DNA from: Jeotgalibacillus aurantiacus
GTDB lineage: Bacteria > Bacillota > Bacilli > Bacillales > Jeotgalibacillaceae
DNA length: 64,000 nt
Direction of reading: 5' to 3'
NCBI RefSeq assembly: GCF_020595125.1
Contig: NZ_JACNMS010000004.1
Coordinates: forward strand, 1-64,000
Positions 8,753 to 17,112 of the stretch are shown here, in pieces. The translations under genes and the position numbers were made by a program. The notes beneath the pieces were generated by a model. It saw nothing but the letters and a program-made list of their open reading frames with translations, had not been told where the DNA came from and did no database searches. The number at the start of each line of letters is the position of its first letter. Positions within the stretch are counted from its first letter, which is position 1.

Positions 8753-8799
8753 TCGATCACAATACATACGAAGTCAATGAACAGAAAGAGGTGAACAGT

Positions 8800-10239
8800 A
8801 TGTCAACCTGGCTTGAGAAAAGAGCGTACCTGACGCCAAACAGGGTCGCACTTTATTTTGCAGATCAAACCTGGACATTTAAAGATTTGGAGACGGCATC
8901 ACAGGCGTTTGCAGCCAGATTGTCAGGCTTTATTGATTCAACTGACCCCGTTGCGCTTCTCTTGCAAAATCATCCGGATACGGTCATTGCCATTCACGCC
9001 ATTCAAAAGCTGGAGCTTCCTGTGCTGATGCTGAACAGCAGGCTCACCGCTGAAGAGTGGAATTTTCAGCTTCAGGACAGCGGAGCACAGCTTGTGATCA
9101 CGGATCATCACTCCGTTCCAGACCTCGATGCAGATGTAATCACAGCAGATGAGGTTAAGCTGGCTGATCCTGTCGATCTGACGACGTGGGGACACGCTGA
9201 ACTTTGTTCTATTATGTATACTTCAGGGACTACAGGTCATCCGAAAGGCGTTATGCAATCCTATGATAATCATTTTGCGAGCGCTTCGGCATCTGCGTTT
9301 AATATTGGATTGGACACGAAGGACATCTGGATGTGTGCCGTACCGTTATTTCATATCAGCGGATTTTCTATCCTGATGAGAAGTGTCATTTACGGGATCG
9401 GTGTCAGACTGTACGCTAAATTTGATGAGCGGGTCATCCATCAGGATCTGGCCAGTGGAAAAGGAACGATATTGTCAGTCGTCTCAGTCATGCTGCAGCG
9501 TCTCCTTGATGTGAAAGATTCTGCATATCATGCATCGTTCCGCTGTATGCTTCTGGGCGGAGGACCTGCGCCTGAATCGATGGTTGAGAAGTGCCATCAG
9601 CTGAACATACCGGTTTTTCAATCATATGGCATGACTGAAACGTGCTCTCAATTCACCACACTGTCACCCGAGGATGCGCCTTTTAAAATCGGTTCATCTG
9701 GCAAACCTCTTTTTCCTGGTGAATTAAAAATTGTGACTGAATCAGGAGAGACTGTTACCCAGAATGAGATTGGAGAAATTGCGCTGACAGGACCGTCTGT
9801 TACATCAGGCTATTTCCACAACCGCGAGGCTACGGATAAAGCACTGCAGCGCGGGTGGTTCAGGACAGGGGACCTCGGCTATCTTGATCCTGATGGATTT
9901 TTATATGTGGTTGATCGTCGTTCGGATTTGATTATTTCAGGTGGAGAGAACGTCTATCCGGCTGAAATTGAATCTGTCCTGATGAGTCATCCTGCTGTCA
10001 GGGAAGCCGGTGTGGCAGGGAAGAAGGACCGTGAGTGGGGGGAAGTGCCCGTCGCTTTTGTCGTGACGGATCAGCCGTGTACTGAGGAAGAACTGCTCAA
10101 CTATTGCCGGGAGCGATTAGCTGCTTACAAAACGCCAAAAAACATTAATTTTACAGACAGCCTGCCGCGTAATGCAGGTGGTAAGCTGATTCGCCGCTTT
10201 TTAAAAGAGGAAGTGAATGCAGACAATGAACATCGTTAA
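8800..10239 (+). CDS. menE: o-succinylbenzoate--CoA ligase
   Basis: Acyl-CoA synthetase of the AMP-forming (ANL) superfamily that activates o-succinylbenzoate for MenB. About 479 residues from the ATG at 8800 (SD AAAGAGGTG). Motifs are YTSGTTGHPKG near residue 139, QSYGMTETC, GWFRTGDLGYLDPDG and the C-terminal hinge RRSDLIISGGENVYP. The catalytic Lys is in GGKLIRR near the end. The reading frame extends upstream to 8728, but that part overlaps the menB terminator and has no ribosome site. menC overlaps the end of this gene. Confidence 0.96.
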   Translation: MSTWLEKRAYLTPNRVALYFADQTWTFKDLETASQAFAARLSGFIDSTDPVALLLQNHPDTVIAIHAIQKLELPVLMLNSRLTAEEWNFQLQDSGAQLVITDHHSVPDLDADVITADEVKLADPVDLTTWGHAELCSIMYTSGTTGHPKGVMQSYDNHFASASASAFNIGLDTKDIWMCAVPLFHISGFSILMRSVIYGIGVRLYAKFDERVIHQDLASGKGTILSVVSVMLQRLLDVKDSAYHASFRCMLLGGGPAPESMVEKCHQLNIPVFQSYGMTETCSQFTTLSPEDAPFKIGSSGKPLFPGELKIVTESGETVTQNEIGEIALTGPSVTSGYFHNREATDKALQRGWFRTGDLGYLDPDGFLYVVDRRSDLIISGGENVYPAEIESVLMSHPAVREAGVAGKKDREWGEVPVAFVVTDQPCTEEELLNYCRERLAAYKTPKNINFTDSLPRNAGGKLIRRFLKEEVNADNEHR

Positions 10240-11329
10240 AGCCGTCTTGCATGAAATCAGCATGACGCTGAAAAAACCGTTTAAAACGAGTCTTGGTACC
10301 GTGACAGAGCGAAGAGGTCTCGTGCTTGAGCTCCATGATAAAAAAGGTGTTATCGGACTCGGGGAGGGTGTCGCATTCTCTGAGCCATGGTATACAGAGG
10401 AAACCATTGACACGAGCCTGATCATGCTTCAGAAATACCTGCTGCCTGCTTTGTTAAAAGAGGATCTGCGTCATCCGGAAGAAGCAGCACGCGTGTATGG
10501 AGCGGTAAGGGGGAACCCAATGGCTAAAGCTGCAGTGGATATGGCGTTATGGGATTTATATGCGAGGCAGTCTCATAAACCGCTTTACGAGCTGATTGGT
10601 GGAACGAGAAAGAGAGCACTTGCGGGTGTAGCCATCGGATCGCAATCCATTGATGATCTTCTTGAACAGGCCAAAGAGGCGGTCAGTGAAGGCTACACGC
10701 GTGTAAAGGTTAAAATTATGCCGAGGTATGATATAAAGCCTCTGACAGCGCTCAGAAAAGCTTATCCGGAGTTGTCTATTCTGGCAGATGCAAACTCTGC
10801 GTACGAGGGAAAAGAGGATGAACTGCTGGCTATAGACGGACTTGGCCTGCAGATGATTGAACAGCCGTTATCACAAAAAGATCTTGCCAGGCACGCAGCG
10901 CTACAGAAACGTTTAAATACCCCGATCTGTCTGGATGAAAGCATTGATTCTTATGATGCAGCTGTAAACGCCATTGCACTTAATAGCTGTAAGGTAATCA
11001 ATATAAAAATAGGACGGGTAGGTGGTTTAACGGAAGCGCTGAAAATCGTCCGTTTATGTCAGGAGCATCATATTCAGGTCTGGTGCGGAGGGATGCTTGA
11101 GTTTGGCATTTCAAGAGCACATAATGTCGCGCTTTCCATGCTGCCGGGCTTTGACATCCCGGGAGATCTTTCATCGTCAAGCCGTTATTGGGAAGAAGAC
11201 ATTGCAATGCCTGATGTAATGGTCAGATCGGGAGAGATTGAACCGTTTAAAGGTCACGGAATCGGTGTTTCTCTGAATCGCAAAAGGCTTGAGGAAGTGA
11301 CCCTTCATTCATTTGATATAAAGAAATAG
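10217..11329 (+). CDS. menC: o-succinylbenzoate synthase
   Basis: Enolase-superfamily dehydratase that converts SHCHC to o-succinylbenzoate. 370 residues. The catalytic KxK is in RVKVKIMPRYD (about residues 160-170). Metal ligands are in DANSAYE (about 191), EQPL (about 215) and DES (about 241), and the second Lys is in NIKIGRVGG (about 263-271). The reading frame starts at 10217, with another ATG at 10226. Either start overlaps menE, so the two are coupled. A terminator follows at once, ending the men cluster. Confidence 0.95.
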   Translation: MQTMNIVKAVLHEISMTLKKPFKTSLGTVTERRGLVLELHDKKGVIGLGEGVAFSEPWYTEETIDTSLIMLQKYLLPALLKEDLRHPEEAARVYGAVRGNPMAKAAVDMALWDLYARQSHKPLYELIGGTRKRALAGVAIGSQSIDDLLEQAKEAVSEGYTRVKVKIMPRYDIKPLTALRKAYPELSILADANSAYEGKEDELLAIDGLGLQMIEQPLSQKDLARHAALQKRLNTPICLDESIDSYDAAVNAIALNSCKVINIKIGRVGGLTEALKIVRLCQEHHIQVWCGGMLEFGISRAHNVALSMLPGFDIPGDLSSSSRYWEEDIAMPDVMVRSGEIEPFKGHGIGVSLNRKRLEEVTLHSFDIKK

Positions 11330-11333
11330 TAAA

Positions 11334-11363
11334 AAATCCCGGACAAAGCTGTCCGGGATTTTA
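11334..11363 (+). terminator. terminator after menC
   Basis: AAAATCCCGGACA pairs TGTCCGGGATTTT around a 5-nt loop. It lies between the convergent menC and zinc-binding lipoprotein genes and is likely bidirectional. Confidence 0.9.
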
Positions 11364-11375
11364 CTTGTCTCCATA

Positions 11376-12629
11376 TTATTCAGCTTTCATAGCGGTTCTT
11401 AAGGATTCAATATTTCGCTCCATCAGTGTGAAGTACGTTTCTTCATTTTCAATATCTTCTTCTGTCAGAGTAGAGAGGTTATGCAATGGAAGTGCTTCTG
11501 CACCGATTTCTCCCTGAATCACATCTGTTAAACTCGATGAAACGTTTTGTTCCACCAGGATATGCTCCACATTTTGAGAGCGGGCAGATTCAACAATTTC
11601 AGTCAGTTCACGTTGTGATGGCTCATCAGTAGTGGATAGACCGGCAATCGCCTGCTGGTTTAATCCATAACGGCTTTCCCAGTAACCGAATGCTGCATGT
11701 GAAACAAAGAACTGATCTACAGTAACTGCAGCAGCAAGCTCTTCGAATTCATGGTTCAGTTCATCCAGCTGGGTAACAAGCTCTTCATAATTTTCATTGA
11801 AATAAGCTTCCTGCTCAGGCATCTTTTCTATAAGTGAGTCTTTGATCGATTCCGCAAGTGACTGGGATAAAACTGGATCGAGCCATAAGTGAGGATCTGT
11901 GTCTCCATGATCGTGTCCTTCATGACCCTCTTCACCTTCAGCATGTTCTTCTTCCTCATGCGCATGCTCTTCACCTTCAGCATGTTCTTCACCTTCAGCG
12001 TGTTCTTCTTCCTCATGAGCGTGCTCTTCACCTTCAGCATGTTCTTCTTCGCCATGTGCATGCTCTTCGCCTTCAGCGTGTTCTTCTTCCTCATGCGCAT
12101 GCTCTTCGCCTTCAGCGTGTTCTTCTTCGCCTTCAGCGTGCTCTTCTTCGTCATGTGCATGCTCTTCGCCTTCAGCGTGCTCTTCTTCGTCATGTGCATG
12201 CTCTTCGCCTTCAGCGTGTTCTTCTTCACCATGATTATGCCCGTCTCCGCCTTCACCAAGTTCAGCGTCAGACACATAATCTGCTGTCGCAACCATTGTG
12301 AGATCTTCACTTTGAAGAACGTCTGTGGCATTATCTACAAAACCTTCCAGACCAAGACCGATATAGAAAAATAAATCGCCTTCAGCCAAATCAATCATAT
12401 CGCGCTGGGAAGGTTCGAACGTATGCTCATCAGCACCCGGAGGATAAATGGCTTCTACATTTACATATTCTCCGCCAATTTCCTCAGCAAAATACTGAAG
12501 CGGATATACCGTTGTATAAACATCTAATGTATTTTCATTATTTTCACTGGATGAACCGTCTGATGAATTACAGGCAGCCAAAATCCAGGGAGCAGTAGCA
12601 GCTAGTAAAAGTAAAGCTTTCTTTTTCAT
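11376..12629 (-). CDS. zinc ABC transporter substrate-binding lipoprotein (ZnuA/AdcA-like)
   Basis: Cluster 9 (ZnuA/TroA-like) metal-binding protein, about 417 residues. The signal peptide ends in the lipobox LAAC with C20. The fold carries DEHTFEPSQRD, DPHLWLDPV, SHAAFGYW and the C-terminal VEQNVSS region, with His ligands in DEHTFE, DPHLW and SHAAF. The metal-site loop (about residues 128-241) is exceptionally long and made of repeating HAEGEEHAHxEEE-type units. The start at 12629 is chosen for GAGGTG spacing and the signal peptide; the frame continues 17 codons upstream. A Zur-like operator lies just upstream. No permease or ATPase gene is nearby, so the ABC partners must be elsewhere. Confidence 0.94.
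   Translation of the reverse strand: MKKKALLLLAATAPWILAACNSSDGSSSENNENTLDVYTTVYPLQYFAEEIGGEYVNVEAIYPPGADEHTFEPSQRDMIDLAEGDLFFYIGLGLEGFVDNATDVLQSEDLTMVATADYVSDAELGEGGDGHNHGEEEHAEGEEHAHDEEEHAEGEEHAHDEEEHAEGEEEHAEGEEHAHEEEEHAEGEEHAHGEEEHAEGEEHAHEEEEHAEGEEHAEGEEHAHEEEEHAEGEEGHEGHDHGDTDPHLWLDPVLSQSLAESIKDSLIEKMPEQEAYFNENYEELVTQLDELNHEFEELAAAVTVDQFFVSHAAFGYWESRYGLNQQAIAGLSTTDEPSQRELTEIVESARSQNVEHILVEQNVSSSLTDVIQGEIGAEALPLHNLSTLTEEDIENEETYFTLMERNIESLRTAMKAE
11905..12245 (-). repeat. in-gene tandem repeat coding the His/Glu-rich loop
   Basis: About 340 bp of nearly exact tandem units, mostly 39 nt (13 codons, HAEGEEHAHxEEE) mixed with shorter 18-21-nt units (HAEGEE or HAEGEEE). All unit lengths are multiples of three, so expansion or contraction keeps the frame. 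Nucleotide identity between units is high, which suggests recent slippage. Confidence 0.85.
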
Positions 12630-12648
12630 ATTTGCACCTCTTATTTTT

Positions 12649-12669
12649 AAATAGTAATAGTTACGATTT
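12649..12669 (-). promoter_or_regulatory. Zur-like operator upstream of the zinc lipoprotein gene
   Basis: The 21-bp imperfect palindrome (AAATAGTAAT-A-GTTACGATTT) has two mismatches to the recalled Bacillus Zur box AAATCGTAATNATTACGATTT. It lies 20 nt before the start codon, where a repressor would block transcription when zinc is plentiful. Confidence 0.82.
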
Positions 12670-12711
12670 ATAATCAACATATGCTACTTTACTACGGTTT
12701 AAAAAAGAAAG

Positions 12712-12750
12712 CAAGTAAAAACCGTCAGGAATTTTTTCTTCCTGACGGCC
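12712..12750 (-). terminator. terminator overlapping the yidD 3' end
   Basis: CCGTCAGGA (12722-12730) pairs TCCTGACGG (12740-12748), with T runs on both sides. The yidD stop codon is inside the hairpin. Confidence 0.8.
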
Positions 12751-12964
12751 ATTTTTCGGGCACCTGATCGACGCCACCCGGATGAAAAGGGTGACACTTT
12801 GAAATTCTGATAATCGTCATGATTCCGCCTTTAAATGCACCATGTTTTTGTATTGCTTCAAGCCCGTATTGAGAGCACGTCGGATAAAAGCGGCAGCTCG
12901 GTGGAGTTAAAGGGGATATTCCTTTCTGATAAAAACGGATAAACCCTAACATCAATCTTTTCAT
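12725..12964 (-). CDS. yidD: membrane protein insertion efficiency factor YidD
   Basis: 79-residue YidD family protein, the small membrane-associated factor linked to YidC/Oxa1-dependent insertion. Family blocks are [29 protein letters not shown] and [14 protein letters not shown], with the conserved cysteines at CRFYPTCS. The ATG overlaps the stop of the upstream small membrane gene (ATGA), so the two are coupled. B. subtilis pairs ytjA (yidD) with ytzI in the same way. Confidence 0.95.
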   Translation of the reverse strand: MKRLMLGFIRFYQKGISPLTPPSCRFYPTCSQYGLEAIQKHGAFKGGIMTIIRISKCHPFHPGGVDQVPEKWPSGRKNS

Positions 12965-13116
12965 TGTTCACGTTCCTTGTCAGCTTCCTTTTCCTGATCC
13001 GGAAGAGGGTCCACCTTATGTTCATAGCCATAACCTTTATTAATAGCAATAAAAAACGGCGCTAAGACTAAAGCAATAACGACCAGTGAAATAATAATTA
13101 ACGTAGATAAAGCCAC
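12961..13116 (-). CDS. ytzI: YtzI-like small membrane protein
   Basis: 51-residue ORF starting at GTG (13116), with AAGGAG about 10 nt upstream. It has one N-terminal hydrophobic segment (about residues 2-24, ending [11 protein letters not shown]), then [15 protein letters not shown], a short charged tail. Its stop overlaps the yidD ATG. The length, single-helix layout and position next to yidD and dps match B. subtilis YtzI. The function is unknown. An alternative GTG three codons upstream lies too close to the Shine-Dalgarno. Confidence 0.8.
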   Translation of the reverse strand: MALSTLIIISLVVIALVLAPFFIAINKGYGYEHKVDPLPDQEKEADKEREQ

Positions 13117-13260
13117 TATGATCACACTCCTTATTTAAGTTTAGCACGGATGACCTTTCAAGCCGCATGATAAATGCTTAAATGTTTATAATATGACCTT
13201 GAGTGGTAAAAATATAGGTGTGAACAAACGGATCATTAATTTCGAAAGGATGATTTCAAA

Positions 13261-13707
13261 ATGAGTGCGAACCCTAACTTGGTGAAAAACGTGAACAAAC
13301 AAATTGCAAGCTGGACAGTATTATATACGAAGCTGCACAATTTTCATTGGTATGTGAAAGGGCATCAGTTCTTCACATTACACGAAAAATTCGAAGAGCT
13401 TTACAATGAAGCGGCCCTTCATATTGATGAACTTGCCGAGCGTCTTCTGGCACTAAAAGGAGAGCCGGTTGCCACCCTGAAGGAATCTCTTGAACTGTCA
13501 CTCGTAAAAGAAGCAAAAGGAAACGAGACAGCTGACCAGATGGTGGAGGCACTTTACGATGACTTTGAAACGCTTATGAATGATTTAAAAACAGGTATGG
13601 AGCTTGCACAGAAGGATGATGATGAAATGACCAGCGATATGCTGCTGTCCATTCACCAGAGTCTTGAGAAGCATGCCTGGATGTTAAGATCGTTTCTTGG
13701 TAAATAA
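13261..13707 (+). CDS. dps: Dps family ferritin-like DNA-protection protein
   Basis: 148-residue Dps/MrgA-type miniferritin, which oxidises and stores iron in a dodecamer and protects DNA. The ferroxidase-site signature is visible as LHNFHWYVKGHQFFTLHEKFEELY (about residues 24-47), then HIDELAERLLALKGEP (about 56-71). The C-terminal helix has KHAWMLRSFLG. It has a good SD (GAAAGGATG) and its own terminator, so it is monocistronic. A stress-sigma promoter was looked for but is not convincing. Confidence 0.95.
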   Translation: MSANPNLVKNVNKQIASWTVLYTKLHNFHWYVKGHQFFTLHEKFEELYNEAALHIDELAERLLALKGEPVATLKESLELSLVKEAKGNETADQMVEALYDDFETLMNDLKTGMELAQKDDDEMTSDMLLSIHQSLEKHAWMLRSFLGK

Positions 13708-13747
13708 AAATAGGCGGGACGCTCCAACGGAGCCTGTCCCGCCTATT
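13708..13747 (+). terminator. bidirectional terminator between dps and the DUF6154-like gene
   Basis: AATAGGCGGGAC (13709-13720) pairs GTCCCGCCTATT (13735-13746) between two convergent genes. Confidence 0.88.
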
Positions 13748-13752
13748 TCGTA

Positions 13753-13986
13753 TTAATGATAAAAAGAAGTATCATCTGCATATTTTTCCATACGGCCCTT
13801 TAATGATTCAACTATGTAAAGGCGTATGAAATAAGCAAGTTCCTCTTCCGGAAGCTCTTTGACCATATCAATCAGCTCGTTGTAATCCAGCTGCTCAAGA
13901 ATGGTAAAAGCAATAATATCAAAGTCCTCCTGAGTGCCGCGTATTTTTCCTTTATACATTTCAAAAATCTCGTCTACGAGTTTCAT
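13753..13986 (-). CDS. small acidic protein, DUF6154-like
   Basis: 77 residues, all-helical in appearance and acidic (KLVDEIFEMYKGKIRG at the start, KELPEEELAYFIRLYIVES in the middle). It resembles the short Bacillaceae family I recall as DUF6154. No catalytic motif or membrane segment is visible and the function is unknown. It converges on dps and is divergent from the next gene. Confidence 0.75.
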   Translation of the reverse strand: MKLVDEIFEMYKGKIRGTQEDFDIIAFTILEQLDYNELIDMVKELPEEELAYFIRLYIVESLKGRMEKYADDTSFYH

Positions 13987-14135
13987 TCAGTCGTCCCCAT
14001 TTCCTTTGATGTAATTAGTATGAGAGAGATCATGGGTGTCGTTTGTCTTAGAATAACTATACCCGGTCAAGTTGAAGATAATCATATTTTTAGCATACAG
14101 ATGTCTGGGCATACTTTCTTTATAGGAGGGATGAT

Positions 14136-14513
14136 ATGGAACAGGAGAAAAAAACGTATTATGTATCAGTTGCCAGAGGAGAAATACTGAGGAGCGGCAC
14201 GGATTCACCTTATGAATTTGTCGTTTATGCAACGGATGATGAAATTACGGAACTCAGAATGCTGTTTGATCGTGGGGAGGATGCCTCAATGGAAGGATTC
14301 GTGAGAGCACAGACCCCATTTGTACCGTACCATGACGATGAACCGAATATGAAGTCTGACTCATTGTTGATCCGCATATACAGACTGATCGGGGAAATAG
14401 GAGATGAGGAAGCAAGAAACCATATCAAATCGATGGGTCTAAAAGAACCGACTGCCGATCATCCTTATATCGGTGTTGGGGAAGAGGATCTGGAAGAAAA
14501 GCGTTCGGAATAA
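14136..14513 (+). CDS. conserved Bacillaceae protein of unknown function
   Basis: 125 residues, starting KKTYYVSVARGEILRSG and containing SPYEFVVYATDDEITELR and the tail MGLKEPTADHPYIG. Similar short proteins in Bacillus are often labelled hydrolase, but no catalytic triad or nucleotide-binding motif is visible, so that label is not supported. It has a good SD (TAGGAGGGATGAT) and its own terminator; it is a single-gene unit. Confidence 0.8.
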   Translation: MEQEKKTYYVSVARGEILRSGTDSPYEFVVYATDDEITELRMLFDRGEDASMEGFVRAQTPFVPYHDDEPNMKSDSLLIRIYRLIGEIGDEEARNHIKSMGLKEPTADHPYIGVGEEDLEEKRSE

Positions 14514-14519
14514 TCAATC

Positions 14520-14549
14520 ATCCCCTCTAAAAAAATTTTTAGAGGGGAT
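14520..14549 (+). terminator. bidirectional terminator
   Basis: ATCCCCTCTAAAAA pairs TTTTTAGAGGGGAT between convergent genes. Confidence 0.88.
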
Positions 14550-14565
14550 TCATCGTTTTTTGTTA

Positions 14566-15426
14566 TTACATTTCCATTTCTACAGCACTGTCCAATACTT
14601 CCTGCGGCACAGTAATTTCGTCAACTGTGTTATATTCTGTGTACTCGGACTCCAAGTGCTGTTTAATAGACATCGTTTCACCTTCCATGTCCATATTCAT
14701 TGTCATATCCAACACAAGAGACTCCATCAGATAATCATCTTTTGAGATGACGATTTCATATTTTACATCCTCAAATGTTGTCGTTTCAAACAGTTCTTCA
14801 ACAGACATCCCCATGCCCATCTCAGGCATCATTTCTCCTGCCTGATCAATCAGAAACTCACTAAACTTTTCTCCGGATGCATTGAGGGTTAAAATATAGG
14901 AAGAGTCGTTTTGCTCAAATGAGAAATCGTCCATGAACGGTTCAAGTGCTTCTATTTGAGCGGCTGGATCTGACTGTTGCTCACTCATTTGAAGAAATTG
15001 ATCAGACATTTCCTTAGGCAGTTTCATCCATTGTTCTGAGGCAGGATCATACATAAAGAACCCATCCTGTGTAATATAAGACTCCATCTCAGTTTCAGGC
15101 AGCATGGCTTCTTCAGCACCTTCACCGGACATGCTTGTTGTTGTGACCTGATACATCGCGAGTGGATCAGCAGTCATTTCCACATCAGAGCTGGATGTTG
15201 TGTCAAATGTCATATCTTCTCCACTGATTGTCATGGTCTGATCAATATTCATCGTGGATTTGAGGCTCGAAATGTCGTTACTAGCCTCAATGGATTTTTC
15301 AAATACTTCCTGCAGTGTCATATCAGATGCTTCTTCTGTGCCTTCTGTAGGCTCGGCAGATTCGGTACACGCTGCAAGTAATAAAGCTAATGAAGCAGAC
15401 GCAGCATAGATTGGCCATTTTTTCAT
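14566..15426 (-). CDS. DUF6612-type lipoprotein
   Basis: 286 residues. The signal peptide ends in the lipobox LLAAC near residue 20, so it should be exported and lipid-anchored. The mature part opens TLQEVFEKSIEASNDISSLKST and continues with alternating beta-strand-like segments, as in LolA/LppX-type fold proteins grouped as DUF6612. The ligand is unknown. It is very acidic and Met-rich near the C-terminus (MTMNMDMEGETMS). Single-gene unit with SD AGGAGATG. Confidence 0.85.
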   Translation of the reverse strand: MKKWPIYAASASLALLLAACTESAEPTEGTEEASDMTLQEVFEKSIEASNDISSLKSTMNIDQTMTISGEDMTFDTTSSSDVEMTADPLAMYQVTTTSMSGEGAEEAMLPETEMESYITQDGFFMYDPASEQWMKLPKEMSDQFLQMSEQQSDPAAQIEALEPFMDDFSFEQNDSSYILTLNASGEKFSEFLIDQAGEMMPEMGMGMSVEELFETTTFEDVKYEIVISKDDYLMESLVLDMTMNMDMEGETMSIKQHLESEYTEYNTVDEITVPQEVLDSAVEMEM

Positions 15427-15545
15427 CTTATATCATCTCCTGTAATGTTGTTATGTTTATCGTACAGTATAGATACGGGTATAAATAGATAAAGTTTCAT
15501 AAAAATCCTAAAAAATAGAATTTCCTGTCGAAAGTAGGTGCCTGA

Positions 15546-16028
15546 ATGTTTCGATTTCTGGATTATTATCAAAACAATGTTGATTTTTCATATGATCAAA
15601 ACCCGTTTTCCAGCACACCTGCACATGTCTGGATCGTGACGCGATACAAAGGTAAGTGGGTATTAACCAAACATAAAAAACGCGGCCTTGAGTTTCCTGG
15701 GGGTAAAGTGGAGCCGGGGGAAAATCCTGAACAGGCTGCACGAAGAGAGATCAGGGAAGAGCTTGGAGCAGAAGCAGGGGAATTACATTATATCGGACAA
15801 TATAAAGTACATCTTGATACACCGATCATCAAAAATGTTTTTTTTACAGAGCTTCAGTCCTTTTATGATCAGGACGACTTTCATGAGACAGAAGGGCCGG
15901 TGCTGACACAAGATGATCTCGTTGAAAAGCAGCAAGACGATGCCTACAGCTTTATCATGAAGGATGATGTGCTGAAGCACTCGCTGGCTTTCCTGAATCA
16001 GCTTGATAAAGGGAGAGCTAAAATATGA
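15546..16028 (+). CDS. ytkD: Nudix nucleoside triphosphatase YtkD
   Basis: 160-residue Nudix hydrolase. The Nudix box is complete (GGKVEPGENPEQAARREIREELG, about residues 57-79) with the catalytic REIREE helix. YtkD of Bacillus is an antimutator (8-oxo-dGTPase-like) and RNA pyrophosphohydrolase-related enzyme; the exact substrate cannot be read from sequence. It overlaps the following hydrolase by ATGA and heads a three-gene unit. Confidence 0.9.
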   Translation: MFRFLDYYQNNVDFSYDQNPFSSTPAHVWIVTRYKGKWVLTKHKKRGLEFPGGKVEPGENPEQAARREIREELGAEAGELHYIGQYKVHLDTPIIKNVFFTELQSFYDQDDFHETEGPVLTQDDLVEKQQDDAYSFIMKDDVLKHSLAFLNQLDKGRAKI

Positions 16029-16834
16029 ACGATGGTGTTGAATTAACCAGAAATCCCTATCCTTCACCGGTTGCCTCCGTCAAAATGCATGAAGTGATTT
16101 ACTGGTCAGACGGCCTTCGGGTAAAAGGACTTTTAGCTGAGCCTGCAGAAGAAGGGATATATGATGCGTTTCTCTACTTGCGTGGAGGGATCAAGGGAGT
16201 AGGTATGGTCAGACCCTCAAGAATTGCCCAGTTTGCCCAGCAGGGTTTCGTTGTTTTTGCCCCTTATTACCGGGGAAACAGAGGGGGAGAAGGCAACGAG
16301 GATTTTGCCGGGGAAGACCGTCATGACGTATTCTCAGCAGCTGCCTATTTACGAGATCATCCATCTGTAAACGGGCGGCTGCATATCTTCGGATTCTCCC
16401 GCGGAGGCGTCATGGCGCTGCAGGCAGCCGTAGAACTCGAACATGTCACTTCTTTGGTCACTTGGGGCGGCGTATCAGATATGGAACTGACGTATGATGA
16501 AAGAAAAGACATGAGAAGAATGATGAAAAGAGTCATTGGCGGTTCTCCTAAAACTCAGCCCGAATCTTATAAATGGCGAACACCGCTCTACGATGCAGAG
16601 CGTATTCAATGTCCGGTTCTGATTATACATGGCGTATTAGATACAAATGTAACTTTCGAACACGCCTTGAGACTTGAAAATCGTCTGAAGGAACTCGGTA
16701 AACACTGCGAAACGTGGTATTATGAACACTTCGATCATAATTTTCCACCGCTTGAAAACCTGGGAGTAGTAAGGAAATTAACGACATGGATGAAACAGCA
16801 GAAAGGAGTGAACGGTCATGGGGATGCCTCTTGA
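16025..16834 (+). CDS. alpha/beta-hydrolase (prolyl oligopeptidase-like)
   Basis: 269 residues. The fold is shown by the oxyanion stretch YLRGGIKGVG, the nucleophile elbow GFSRGGVMALQ (Ser near residue 124), an Asp in IIHGVLDTNV and a His in YEHFDHNFPP. The layout (N-terminal strands, then RPSRIAQFAQQGFVVFAPYYRG) is that of S9/dienelactone-hydrolase-like serine hydrolases. The substrate is unknown; a peptidase activity is not established. It is translationally coupled to ytkD. Confidence 0.88.
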   Translation: MNDGVELTRNPYPSPVASVKMHEVIYWSDGLRVKGLLAEPAEEGIYDAFLYLRGGIKGVGMVRPSRIAQFAQQGFVVFAPYYRGNRGGEGNEDFAGEDRHDVFSAAAYLRDHPSVNGRLHIFGFSRGGVMALQAAVELEHVTSLVTWGGVSDMELTYDERKDMRRMMKRVIGGSPKTQPESYKWRTPLYDAERIQCPVLIIHGVLDTNVTFEHALRLENRLKELGKHCETWYYEHFDHNFPPLENLGVVRKLTTWMKQQKGVNGHGDAS

Positions 16835-17060
16835 AATGAACACAATGATTGTCACAAAAGGAAAAGAAGTGCGTCAGCAGGAAAACTTTTTTCAGCTGGT
16901 CAAGGACGGATACAGGCTTTATCCAATGCATGTGCCTCTTGAAGTGCGCAAAACAATTGAAGGTGAACTAAAAGGAACCGCAGAAATACACCGCCTCGAA
17001 TGGCGCGACCAGGCAACGATTATTTCGTATGAACTTAAGACATTGCAGTCGAGTAACTAA
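16818..17060 (+). CDS. DUF2584 family protein
   Basis: 80 residues, starting GMPLEMNTMIVTKGKEVR and ending with the strand pattern EWRDQATIISYELKTLQS. This matches the short all-beta Bacillaceae family DUF2584. The function is unknown. It overlaps the hydrolase by 17 nt and has AAAGGAG upstream, so it is co-transcribed with ytkD. Confidence 0.85.
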   Translation: MGMPLEMNTMIVTKGKEVRQQENFFQLVKDGYRLYPMHVPLEVRKTIEGELKGTAEIHRLEWRDQATIISYELKTLQSSN

Positions 17061-17087
17061 AAAGAGTCCATAATTGGGCTCTTTTTA
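17059..17087 (+). terminator. terminator after the ytkD unit
   Basis: AAAAAGAGTCC pairs GGGCTCTTTTT immediately after the DUF2584 gene stop. Confidence 0.85.
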
Positions 17088-17112
17088 ACTAGAAGGTAGT
17101 TTTCGAAAGCCG

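Noticed and set aside
11828-12374. Three overlapping ORFs (147-167 codons) over the His-rich loop of the zinc lipoprotein gene
   Set aside because: They are other-frame or antisense readings of the low-complexity repeat (MRMRKKNTLKAK or LQHVLLPHAHAL patterns) without ribosome sites.
13180-13215. Sigma-B promoter for dps
   Set aside because: GTTTAT followed by GGTAAA at 15 nt is only a loose match to GTTT-N13-15-GGGTAT.
13987-14232. 81-codon minus-strand ORF overlapping the conserved gene at 14136
   Set aside because: It covers the intergenic region and the start of a better supported gene, with no ribosome site and no conserved features.
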